A stretch of 64,000 nucleotides of DNA from JBBRHQ01 sp963738305. GTDB taxonomy: Bacteria > Actinomycetota > Thermoleophilia > Solirubrobacterales > 70-9. The DNA lies in assembly GCA_963738305.1 (NCBI GenBank), contig CAVTVU010000001.1, forward strand, positions 1,391,993-1,455,992, written 5' to 3'. Below are positions 28,450-36,678 of this stretch, in pieces (position 1 is the first letter of the stretch; the number at the start of each line of letters is the position of its first letter). Under the pieces are notes generated by a model. That model had not been told where the DNA came from. It worked only from the letters and a program-made list of their open reading frames with translations, and did not search any database. A program made the position numbers and the translations under genes.

Positions 28450-29932
28450 ATGACCGAGGCAAGAGTCGCGGAGCAACGGCGGTGGATCGCCCTGGCGCTG
28501 CTGGCGGTGGCGCAGTTCGTGGTCGTCCTCGACGCCTCGATCGTCAACGTCGCGCTGCCCACGATCGGGAGGGCGCTCGACTTCTCCCAGGGCAACCTGC
28601 AGTGGGTCGTCAACGCCTACGTCCTCACCTTCGGCGGCTTCCTGCTGCTCGGCGGGCGGGTCGCCGACCTGCTCGGCCGCAGGCGGGTCTTCATGGGCGG
28701 CCTGATCCTCTTCGCGCTCGCCTCCCTGGCCGGCGGGCTGGCCCAGTCCGAGGGTCAGCTGATCGTCGCTCGAGCCGTCCAGGGCCTGGGCGCGGCGATC
28801 CTCTCGCCGGCGGCGCTCTCGATCGTCACCACCACCTTCCGTGACGGCGCGGAGCGAAACAAGGCGCTTGGCGTCTGGGGCGCGGTCGCCGGCGCCGGCG
28901 GTGCCGCCGGCGTCCTGCTGGGCGGCATTCTGACCGACACGATCGGCTGGGAGTGGGTCTTCTGGGTCAATGTCCCGGTCGGCATCGGCGCCGCTGCTCT
29001 GACCCCGACGCTGATCGCCGAGAGCCGGGCAGCCACGGCGACCAGGACCTTCGACCTCGCGGGCGCGGTGACGGTGACCGCGGCGCTCTCGGTGCTGGTC
29101 TACGCGCTGGTGGACGCCAACAGCGCCGGCTGGGGCTCGCCTGCAGACGTCGGCCTGCTGGCGCTCTCGCTCGCCCTGCTTGGCGGCTTCGTCGTCGCCG
29201 AGCTGCGCTCGCGGGCGCCGCTCGTCCCGTTCTCCTTCTTCGCGGATCGGACCAGGACCGGCGCCAACGTCGTCGGCCTGCTGGTCGGCGCCTCGCTGTT
29301 CTCGATGTTCTTCTTCATCTCGCTCTACATGCAGCAGGTGCTCGGCTACAGCCCGATCAAGGCGGGGCTCTCGTACCTGCCGCTCGCGCTGTCGATCATC
29401 GTCTCCGCCGGGGTCGCTTCGCAGCTCGTCACCAGGGTCGGGCTTCAAGCCGGTGCTGGCCGCGGGCCTCGCGCTGATCGCCGCGGGGCTGCTTTGGTTC
29501 TCCCAGGTCTCGGTAGGCGGCAGCTTCCTTGCAGACATCCTCGGTCCTTCACTGCTGGCCGCGGTCGGGCTCGGGTTCTCCTTCGTCCCGGTGACGATCG
29601 CCGCGGTCTCCGGAGCCACCGATCAGGACGCCGGCCTGGCCAGCGGGCTGATCAACACCGCCCAGCAGGTCGGCGGCGCGCTCGGCCTGGCGCTGCTCTC
29701 GACGATCGCCACCTCGCAGACCTCCGACGCGATGGCGGCGGCCGGCGGGGCGAAGTCGGCTCTTCCGGCGGCCCTTACCGACGGCTTCCAGTCAGCCTTC
29801 CTCGGCGGGGCGGCGTTGGCGGTCCTCGGCCTGGTCGGCGTCCTCGTCCTGATCCGCGGCCGTGACAGCCGCGCCCACGTGGACCTGGCGGCGAGCGAGG
29901 CCTCCGCCGCCGGGGTGAGCGCCGGGTCCTGA
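28450..29932 (+). CDS. MFS drug exporter, DHA2/EmrB-QacA type (one frameshift)
   Basis: From ATG 28450, with AAAGGAGA upstream, the protein has about 14 helices. FVVVLDASIVNVALPTIG is the DHA2 motif D1 in helix 1, GGRVADLLGRRRVF is motif A, and WGAVAGAGGAAGVLLGG is motif C, which marks proton-coupled exporters. An extra G near 29446 shifts frame; the second part (GFKPVLAAGLALIAAG onward) is intact to 29932. The divergent tetR gene and the operators between them point to inducible efflux of a toxic compound. The substrate is unknown. Confidence 0.85.
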
Positions 29933-29954
29933 GGGGGTGCCGCTGATCGGGTCG

Positions 29955-30764
29955 TCAGGGCCGAGGCGGGATCTCCGGCTCGCCCAGGCCGAAGGTCCGA
30001 TAGGCGCCGAAGCGGGAGAAGGTCTTGTGGGTCGGCCCATGGAAGTCGGATGAGGCAGTTGGGGTGAGCCCCAGCTCCTCGCAGAGCCCGAGCAGGTGCG
30101 CCGTCTGCTCGTGGGTGTGCGGTGGGTAGAAGACCTCGATCCCGTCGATCGCCAGTGCCCGGATCAGCTCCTCCACCTCGGCCGGATCGGAGACGTCCCA
30201 GTAGGGATGGGCGACGACGGCGGCCCCCCCGGCCGCGTGGATCAGCTCAACCGCCTCGTCGGCAGTCGGCCAGCGCCGCGGGACGAACGCCTTCGCGCCA
30301 GGGACCAGGTACTCCTCGAAGAAGGGCCCCATGTCCTTTCCCGCTCCGGCTGCCCGGGCGATGTGGGGGCGGCCCACGGAGAGCGCATCGCCCGATTCGG
30401 CGATCGCGTCCTCGATGGTCAGGTCGAACCCCTCGCGGCGCAGGTTCTCGACGATCTCCTCCGCACGGCTGACCCGCTCGGCCTGGGCCCGCTCGCAGGC
30501 CGGGCCCAGCGCCTCGGTGTCCACCCAGTAGCCGCAGACGTGGAGGTCGTCGGCGAAGGCGTGGACGCAGGACATCTCCACCGCCGGCACAAGCTCGATT
30601 CCGGCCTGCTCGGCCGCCGTCGCCGCCGGTGCCACCCCGGCGACCGCGTCGTGGTCGGTGAGGGCCAGCGTCGTGACGCCGGCCGCAGCCGCAGCCTCGA
30701 CCACCCCGGCAGGCGCAAGCTGCCCGTCGGAGACGGTGGAGTGGCTCTGCAGCTCGATCAGCAC
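29955..30764 (-). CDS. PHP-domain phosphoesterase
   Basis: The GTG start at 30764 gives 269 residues beginning VLIELQSHSTVSDG. It is supported by TAGGCT eight bases upstream; the frame stays open further upstream but the family begins here. Metal-binding PHP motifs are LQSHSTVSDG, LALTDHDAVAG, AVEMSC, VVAHPYW and TASSDFHG, in the usual order. Relatives include 3',5'-nucleoside bisphosphate phosphatases (such as RNase AM/YciV) that remove PAP, a by-product of PAPS use, as well as other phosphoesterases. PAP hydrolysis would fit the PAPS-forming genes 5 kb upstream, but that is inference. Confidence 0.8.
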   Translation of the reverse strand: MLIELQSHSTVSDGQLAPAGVVEAAAAAGVTTLALTDHDAVAGVAPAATAAEQAGIELVPAVEMSCVHAFADDLHVCGYWVDTEALGPACERAQAERVSRAEEIVENLRREGFDLTIEDAIAESGDALSVGRPHIARAAGAGKDMGPFFEEYLVPGAKAFVPRRWPTADEAVELIHAAGGAAVVAHPYWDVSDPAEVEELIRALAIDGIEVFYPPHTHEQTAHLLGLCEELGLTPTASSDFHGPTHKTFSRFGAYRTFGLGEPEIPPRP

Positions 30765-30772
30765 GACGAAGG

Positions 30773-30802
30773 AGCCTAGCCATGCCTCCTTCCGAGGCAT
30801 GG
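30773..30802 (-). promoter_or_regulatory. PHP-gene -10 box with an adjacent perfect hairpin
   Basis: On the minus strand TAGGCT (30778-30773) sits eight bases before the GTG start. Directly upstream is a perfect nine-base inverted repeat, CCATGCCTC at 30780-30788 and GAGGCATGG at 30794-30802, with a five-base loop. It covers the spacer between -10 and -35, so it could be an operator rather than an RNA structure. Confidence 0.4.
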
Positions 30803-30859
30803 CGTGGGGGCCACCGAGCTTCCCGCAAGGGATTGCAGGGAGCCCATTTGCCACCTCTT

Positions 30860-30890
30860 CCGGCGGGTGGCATGGGACAGGACCCGCCGG
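30860..30890. repeat. REP-like palindrome, second copy
   Basis: CCGGCGGGT (30860-30868) and ACCCGCCGG (30882-30890) are perfect arms around a 13-base centre. Together with flanking bases the element resembles one arm of the large inverted repeat at 20919-21017. It sits between the PHP gene and the carboxylase gene. Confidence 0.55.
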
Positions 30891-30902
30891 GCAAGGCCCA
30901 AA

Positions 30903-30908
30903 TAGACT
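30903..30908 (+). promoter_or_regulatory. Putative -10 box TAGACT of the carboxylase alpha gene
   Basis: TAGACT lies ten bases before the ATG at 30919, with no Shine-Dalgarno sequence after it. Confidence 0.45.
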
Positions 30909-30918
30909 CTCCCGCGGC

Positions 30919-32755
30919 ATGTTCGAGAAAGTGCTGATCGCCAACCGAGGAGAGATCTCGGTCCGCGTTTCCCGCACGCTGAAGGAGATGGGAATCGGCT
31001 CCGTCGCGGTCTACTCGGAGGCCGACCGCGACGCTCCCGCACGTGCGCGAGGCCGACGAGGCCTTCCTGATCGGGCCGGCGGTTCCGGCTGAGAGCTATC
31101 TCTCGATCCCGAAGATCGTCGAGACCGCGACCCGCTCGGGTGCCGAGGCGATCCATCCCGGCTATGGCTTCCTCGCCGAGAACGCCGAGTTCGCCACGGC
31201 CTGCGACGAGGCCGGGATCGTCTTCATCGGCCCGCCCGCCACCGCGATCGAGATGATGGGCTCGAAGACGCGGGCGCGGGAGATCATGTCGAACGCCGGG
31301 GTGCCGATCGTGCCCGGAGCCACGAGCCCCGCCGAGGACCTCGAGGCGGCTCGCGTCCAAGCCGAGGACGCCGGTTACCCGGTCGCCTGCAAGGCGGCCG
31401 GCGGCGGGGGAGGGAAGGGCTTCCGGGTCGCGGCGACCCCCGACGACCTGGCCGAAGCCTTCGAGGGAGCGGCCCGGGAGGGCGAGAAGTTCTTCTCCGA
31501 TCCGCGCGTCTACGTCGAGCGCTACCTGGAGGACCCGCGCCACGTCGAGGTCCAGGTCCTCGCCGACTCGCAGGGCAACGTGATCCACCTCGGCGAGCGG
31601 GATTGCTCGATCCAGCGCCGCCACCAGAAAGTGATCGAGGAGGCCCCGGGGCCGCACGTGGACGAGGCGATGCGGGAGCGGATCGGCAAGATCGCCACCG
31701 ACGCCGCCCGCGCCGTCGGCTACCGCTCGGCCGGGACGGTCGAGGGTCTCCAGGTCGGCGGCGACTACTTCTTCCTGGAGATGAACACCCGCGTCCAGGT
31801 CGAGCACTGCGTGACCGAGATGGTCACCGGCTTCGACATCGTCCGCGAGCAGGTCCTCGTCGCGGCCGGGGAGGAGCTCTCGATCTCCCAGGAGGAGGTC
31901 GAGATCCGCGGGCATGCGATCGAGTGCCGGGTCAACGCCGAGGCAGCGCACAAGAGGTTCGCGCCTTCCCCCGGGCGGATCGCCTCCTACCGAGAGCCGG
32001 CCGGGCCCGGCGTCAGGGTCGACTCGGGAGTCGAGGCGGGCTCCGAGGTCACGCCGATGTACGACCCGATGGTGGCCAAGCTGATCGTCTGGGATGTCGA
32101 TCGCGAGCACGCGACCAGGCGGATGATCCGCGCCCTCGGCGAGTACGAGATCGGCGGCCTGACCACCTTGATCCCCTTCCACGAGGCGATCCTCGCCACC
32201 GAGCAATGGCGAAACGGCGAGACATGCCGCGATCTGATGGAAGATCGCGACTGGCTGAAGGCCACGGAGCGACCCGAGCCCGCAGCTCACCCCGGCAGAC
32301 CCGGAGGAATCCGCCCGGAGGGCGGATCACCGGTCGCTGGCGCTCCCCTGGAGGACGTGCCGGGCAGTGGTTCTGAGTCCAACGGACTCATCGAGCGCCG
32401 CGACTTCAAGGTTGAGGTCGGGGGCAAGCTGTTCGACGTCAGGGTCTTCGGCGAGGCCGTCGCCAACTCGGGCGCGGCGGCCACGGCGGCGCCGCGCCCG
32501 CCGCGCCGCGAGCGCGGCGGCGGGCCTGGGGCGGCCGCCTCGAGCGAGTCCTTGCCCTCCCCGCTTCAGGGCACCGTGCTGCGGGTCGCGGTGGAGCCCG
32601 ACCAGGAGGTCGAGGAGGGCGCGCTGATCTGCGTGATCGAGGCGATGAAGATGGAGAACGAGATCACCGCGCACCGCTCCGGAAAGGTGACCGAGCTGGG
32701 CGTCTCGGAGGGCGCCTCGGTCTCCAGCGGCGACGTGATCGCCGTGATCTCCTAG
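30919..32755 (+). CDS. accA: Acyl-CoA (acetyl/propionyl-CoA) carboxylase alpha subunit: biotin carboxylase plus biotin carrier (one frameshift)
   Basis: The protein of about 612 residues opens with FEKVLIANRGEISVRVSRT. An extra C near 31036 shifts frame into HVREADEAFLIGP. It continues with the biotin carboxylase core: HPGYGFLAENAEFA, AGGGGGKGFRV (ATP loop), ERDCSIQRRHQKVIEE and NTRVQVEHCVTE. A linker follows, then a C-terminal biotinyl domain with EAMKMENEI, whose lysine carries biotin. It loads CO2 on biotin for the carboxyltransferase encoded by pccB at 16526. In actinobacteria one such alpha subunit often serves several beta subunits, which fits its separate location. Confidence 0.88.
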
Positions 32756-32909
32756 CCACGCTCGCTTTAGATAGCCCCTATCATCTGGCTGCTACCCTGC
32801 GCGGTCTCCCAAATGGCGCGTGGAGGCCTTTTGGGGAATGCGTAGAAACCATTTTCACGCGTGGCAATGGTCGTCAGGCCGGACGGCCGACGAGAGGAGT
32901 TTCCGACTG

Positions 32910-33125
32910 ATGAGAACACTTGCATACCTAGACCCCGGCAGCGGCAGCATGATCCTGCAGATGCTGCTCGGCGGCGTCGCCGCCGTCGCGGTCTCGATCA
33001 AGATGTTCGGCAAGAAGGTCTTCAGGACGATCGCATTCTGGAAGAAGGACGAGCCTGAGAAGGCAGCCCCCGCATCGTCCACCGAGGCCGACTCCGAGAA
33101 GGAAGCGGCGAAGGAGACCGTCTAG
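32910..33125 (+). CDS. Small single-helix membrane protein with LDPGSGSMILQ motif
   Basis: The ATG at 32910 has GAGAGGAG upstream and gives 71 residues. The start MRTLAYLDPGSGSMILQMLL leads into a glycine/alanine-rich helix (about 14-32), a basic stretch (KMFGKKVFRTIAFWKK) and an acidic, low-complexity tail. Short proteins starting with AYLDPGSGS or LDPGTGS are often found next to membrane phosphatase/sulfatase and methyltransferase genes; their function is not known to me. Here it heads a compact three-gene block with the genes at 33156 and 34594, suggesting an accessory or assembly role for those proteins. Confidence 0.65.
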   Translation: MRTLAYLDPGSGSMILQMLLGGVAAVAVSIKMFGKKVFRTIAFWKKDEPEKAAPASSTEADSEKEAAKETV

Positions 33126-33155
33126 CTTCCTCCGGGCCCCTGGCCGGATCAGGGC

Positions 33156-34571
33156 ATGCCGACCGAGGCCACAGTAGAGACTGGATCCTTCCGTGACCGC
33201 GATAGCCGGGTGGTCGTCGCGAACGGTTCCGTCTTCCGCGTCCTCAGCGAGCGCGGCGCCGAGGACTGGCGGGCCCTAGCCGCCTCGGAGCTGCTCGGGC
33301 GCCGCACCTCCGAGGGCTCCCTCGTAGCCACCGAGGAGGCCGCTCTCGCCGACATCGGAGCCGAGGCGGAGCTGCTCCCCGAGGGGGTCGCGGCCGTGCT
33401 CCGGCACGAGCGGATCCCCTTCGTCTCCTACCCGTACGAGTGGACCTTCGGGATGCTCCGCGACTCCGCCCTCCTCCAGCTCGACCTCGAGCTGGAGGCT
33501 CTCGACCAGGGCCTCTCGCTGAAGGACGCCACGCCCTACAACGTCCAGTTCCGCGGCTCCGAGCCCGTCTTCATCGACATCGGCTCCTTCGAGGCGCTGC
33601 GCGAGGGTGAGCCGTGGTCGGGCTACCGGCAGTTCTGCATGCTCTATCTCTATCCGCTGCTGCTCCAGGCCTACAAGGAGGTCGGGTTCCAGCCCTGGCT
33701 GCGCGGCTCGATCGACGGAATCACGCCGCGCGATGCGGCCCGCCTCTTCAGCCTGCGCGACCGCTTCCGCAAGGGGGTCTTCACCCACGTCGCCCTGCAC
33801 GCGCGGCTGGAGCGCCGCTACGAGGAGCGGGAGGGGGGCGAGGTCAAGGAGGACCTGAAGAAGGCCAACTTCAAGACGTCCTACGTGAAGGCCAACGTGC
33901 AGCGGATGCGAAAGCTCGTCTCCGGCTTGAGCTGGAAGGCGGGTGACACGGCATGGACCGGATACCGCGAGCAGAACACCTACACCGACGAGGACGCGGA
34001 GCGAAAGCAGGCCTTCGTTCGCGAGGCCGCCGCGGAGACGAAGCCGGGGCTCGTCTGGGACATGGGTTGCAACGACGGCGCCTACTCGCGGATCGCCGCA
34101 GAGTTGGCCGACTACGTGGTCGCCTTCGACTACGACCACGCCACGGTCGAGGCGCTCTACCGCTCGCTGCGATCCGAGGAGGAGAAGGGGAAGATCCTGC
34201 CGCTGGTCGCGAACCTCGCCGACCCCTCGCCCGGGCTCGGCTGGCGCGGGCTGGAGCGGCGCCCGCTGGAGCAGCGAGGCAAGCCGGACCTGATCCTCGC
34301 GCTGGCCCTGATCCACCACGTCTCGGTAACGGCCAACGTGCCGATCGCCGAGTTCCTCGACTGGGTCAGGGGTCTCGATGCGGCGATGGTGATCGAGTTC
34401 CCGAAGCGCGACGACCCGATGGTCAGGCGGCTTCTCTCCGGCAAGAGGACAGGGTCGAACTCGGACTACGAGATCGAGACCTTCGAGCGCGAGCTGGCGA
34501 AGCGCTTCCGGGTCACGAAGACCGAGGCGCTGCCCTCGGGCACCCGCGTCCTCTACCGAGTCCACCCCTGA
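33156..34571 (+). CDS. Kinase-like domain fused to a SAM-dependent methyltransferase
   Basis: This intact 471-residue protein has two parts. Residues 80-200 contain SLKDATPYNVQF (Asp124, Asn129) and VFIDIGSF (Asp141), which look like the catalytic-loop and metal-binding motifs of a kinase-like fold. Residues 298-471 are a class I methyltransferase with LVWDMGCNDGAYSR (SAM loop), VVAFDYDHATVEALY (acidic ribose-binding residue), LILALALIHHV and MVIEFPKRDDPMV. Related proteins are annotated as NoeA-like methyltransferases. The substrate is unknown. Tight spacing with the small LDPGSGS protein upstream (30 bases) and the membrane phosphatase-like protein downstream (22 bases) suggests a shared function at the cell surface. 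Confidence 0.7.
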   Translation: MPTEATVETGSFRDRDSRVVVANGSVFRVLSERGAEDWRALAASELLGRRTSEGSLVATEEAALADIGAEAELLPEGVAAVLRHERIPFVSYPYEWTFGMLRDSALLQLDLELEALDQGLSLKDATPYNVQFRGSEPVFIDIGSFEALREGEPWSGYRQFCMLYLYPLLLQAYKEVGFQPWLRGSIDGITPRDAARLFSLRDRFRKGVFTHVALHARLERRYEEREGGEVKEDLKKANFKTSYVKANVQRMRKLVSGLSWKAGDTAWTGYREQNTYTDEDAERKQAFVREAAAETKPGLVWDMGCNDGAYSRIAAELADYVVAFDYDHATVEALYRSLRSEEEKGKILPLVANLADPSPGLGWRGLERRPLEQRGKPDLILALALIHHVSVTANVPIAEFLDWVRGLDAAMVIEFPKRDDPMVRRLLSGKRTGSNSDYEIETFERELAKRFRVTKTEALPSGTRVLYRVHP

Positions 34572-34593
34572 GAGCCCGACCGGGCAGGATTTC

Positions 34594-36678
34594 ATGAGCA
34601 GGCTGGGCGACACCTTCCGTGGACCGCGGCTGCGCGAGCTGCTGATCGGGGGCGCCCATCTGGGAGCGCTCTGGGCGTTCGCCTTCGCCTGGCCCCTGCT
34701 CGACCTGCTCGGCAAGAACCCGGACTTCTTCGTCGCCCGCAGCAACACGGCCGGGGACATCATCATCTTCGCCCTCTGTTTCATGCTGGGGCCGCCGCTG
34801 GTCATGCTGGCCCTGGAGACGCTGGTGGCGGTGATCAGCCGGACCGCCTACCTGGTGCTCCACCTGGTCCTGATCGGGGCGATGGCCGCCGTCTTCTTCG
34901 TCGGGGTCGAGAAGCGCATTTTCACCAGCCCGACGGCCCTGATCATCTTCGTTGCGCTCGCCTTCGGCGCCGCCGTCGCCTACGGGCTCCGCAGGACCCG
35001 ATTCGTGCCCAGCCTGCTGGACGTGCTCGCCGTCGCCCCCGTCGTCTTCCTCGTCATCTTCTTCTTCTTCAGCGACACCTCGAAGCTGATCCTCCCGCAG
35101 AGCAACGCGAGCGCCCTCGGCGTCCGCGTCCCCTCGAAGACGCCGGTCGTGGAGGTGATCTTCGACGAGTTCCCGACTGCGACCCTGCTCGACGGCGGGG
35201 GGCAGATCGACGCGAGGCGCTTCCCGCACTTCGCCGCCCTGGCTCGGCAGTCCACCTGGTATCCAAGAAACACCACGGTGGCCGACTTCACCGGTCGGGC
35301 GGTCCCGGCGATCATGACCGGCAACAACCCGAGCGGGAGCACGCTGCCGATCGCCTCCGATCAGCCGAACAGCATCTTCAGCCTGCTCGGGGGCGCCTAC
35401 CGGCTCCACGTCAAGGAGGTGGTGACCCACGTCTGCCCGTCGTCTCTGTGCGGGGAGGTCCAGCGCCCCCGGCAGCTCTCGCGGTTGAAGAGCCTCGTGG
35501 ACGACCTCCGCTACGTCGAGGGGCGGATCATCCTGCCCCCCTCCCTCGCCAACGAGCTGCCGAACGTGAGCACGACCTTCGGAAACTTCGGCAACAACGG
35601 CGGTGGAGCCGGCGACAAGGGGGCGGGGCGCTTCGCGCAGGACCTCTTCACCCCGCCCTCGCCGGGCGAGTTCGAGCACTTCCTCAACCACATCCCCGGT
35701 GGCGGCAGGACGCTCAGCCTGATCCACATGGAGCTGCCCCACGAGCCCTGGCGCTACGTGCCGAGCGGTCAGAACTATCTCGACACCTCGGTCTCCGACC
35801 TGGGCACACCGAGCGCGGCGCGCTGGGCCGTCGGTAACGCCGGGATCGCCTCCGCCGAGGCTCGCCACTACCTCCAGACCGGATACGCCGACCGCTTGGT
35901 GGGCCTGATGATGGCCAGGCTGAAGAAGCTCGGCATCTGGAAGAAGGCGATGGTGATCGTCACCGCCGACCACGGGATCTCCTTCCGGGGAGGCAAGGTC
36001 TATCGCCGGATCGCCGAGCCGGCCAATCTCGGCGGGGTCTCGAACCCGCCGCTGTTCATCAAGTACCCGGACCAGGCCAAGGGGAAGACCTCACCGACCC
36101 ACACGCAAACGATCGACATCCTGCCCACGATCGCCCAGCAGCTCGGCATCCAGAACCTCTACAAGACCGAGGGTAAGCCGATCAGCGAGGATGGCCGCGG
36201 GGGAGAGGTCGCCGTCACCAACGGCCAGGGCGAGGTGATCAGGATGCCGCTCTCGCAGATGCTGCGCCAGCGCAACGCGGTGGTGAAGCAGGCCTTCTTC
36301 CGGCTCGGCAGCGGCGACCTCTATCACCTCGGGCCGGCTCCCGAGCTGATCGGGACAACCGCTCCGGCGCTCTCGATCGGGATCCGGCCCGGTACCGCGG
36401 CCACGGTCGAGAACGGCGACGCGCTGGAGCACGTCGACCCCGAAGCGCAGGAGGTCCCGGCGTTCATCGCCGGCGAGCTGGATGGAGTGAAACCGGGGGC
36501 GGTGATCGCCGTCACCGTGAACGGCACGGTCGAGGGCACCGGCCGGGCCTTCCTGTTCGACGGGGAGCTGAGCTACGGCGTGGTCGTGCCACCGGGCTCG
36601 TTCACCCAGGGTCGTAACCAGATCGGCGTCTACGAGGTCGGCGCAGGCAACACCCTGACGCCCCTGGGCGGGAACTAG
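34594..36678 (+). CDS. Membrane-anchored alkaline-phosphatase-superfamily (sulfatase-like) protein, Thr-type
   Basis: This intact 694-residue protein has five N-terminal helices (about 20-165) and a large extracellular catalytic domain. VVEVIFDEFP (with Asp191) is the first metal site, VADFTGRAVPAIMTG places Thr233 where sulfatases have formylglycine, and VIVTADHGISF gives the second metal site. A C-terminal beta-rich domain follows. Threonine nucleophiles are typical of phosphatases and phospho- or phosphoglycerol-transferases of this superfamily (LtaS, EptA), so the name sulfatase is probably wrong. It is the most divergent of four related proteins in the window. Its stop overlaps that of the convergent sulfatase by four bases. 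Confidence 0.75.
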   Translation: MSRLGDTFRGPRLRELLIGGAHLGALWAFAFAWPLLDLLGKNPDFFVARSNTAGDIIIFALCFMLGPPLVMLALETLVAVISRTAYLVLHLVLIGAMAAVFFVGVEKRIFTSPTALIIFVALAFGAAVAYGLRRTRFVPSLLDVLAVAPVVFLVIFFFFSDTSKLILPQSNASALGVRVPSKTPVVEVIFDEFPTATLLDGGGQIDARRFPHFAALARQSTWYPRNTTVADFTGRAVPAIMTGNNPSGSTLPIASDQPNSIFSLLGGAYRLHVKEVVTHVCPSSLCGEVQRPRQLSRLKSLVDDLRYVEGRIILPPSLANELPNVSTTFGNFGNNGGGAGDKGAGRFAQDLFTPPSPGEFEHFLNHIPGGGRTLSLIHMELPHEPWRYVPSGQNYLDTSVSDLGTPSAARWAVGNAGIASAEARHYLQTGYADRLVGLMMARLKKLGIWKKAMVIVTADHGISFRGGKVYRRIAEPANLGGVSNPPLFIKYPDQAKGKTSPTHTQTIDILPTIAQQLGIQNLYKTEGKPISEDGRGGEVAVTNGQGEVIRMPLSQMLRQRNAVVKQAFFRLGSGDLYHLGPAPELIGTTAPALSIGIRPGTAATVENGDALEHVDPEAQEVPAFIAGELDGVKPGAVIAVTVNGTVEGTGRAFLFDGELSYGVVVPPGSFTQGRNQIGVYEVGAGNTLTPLGGN

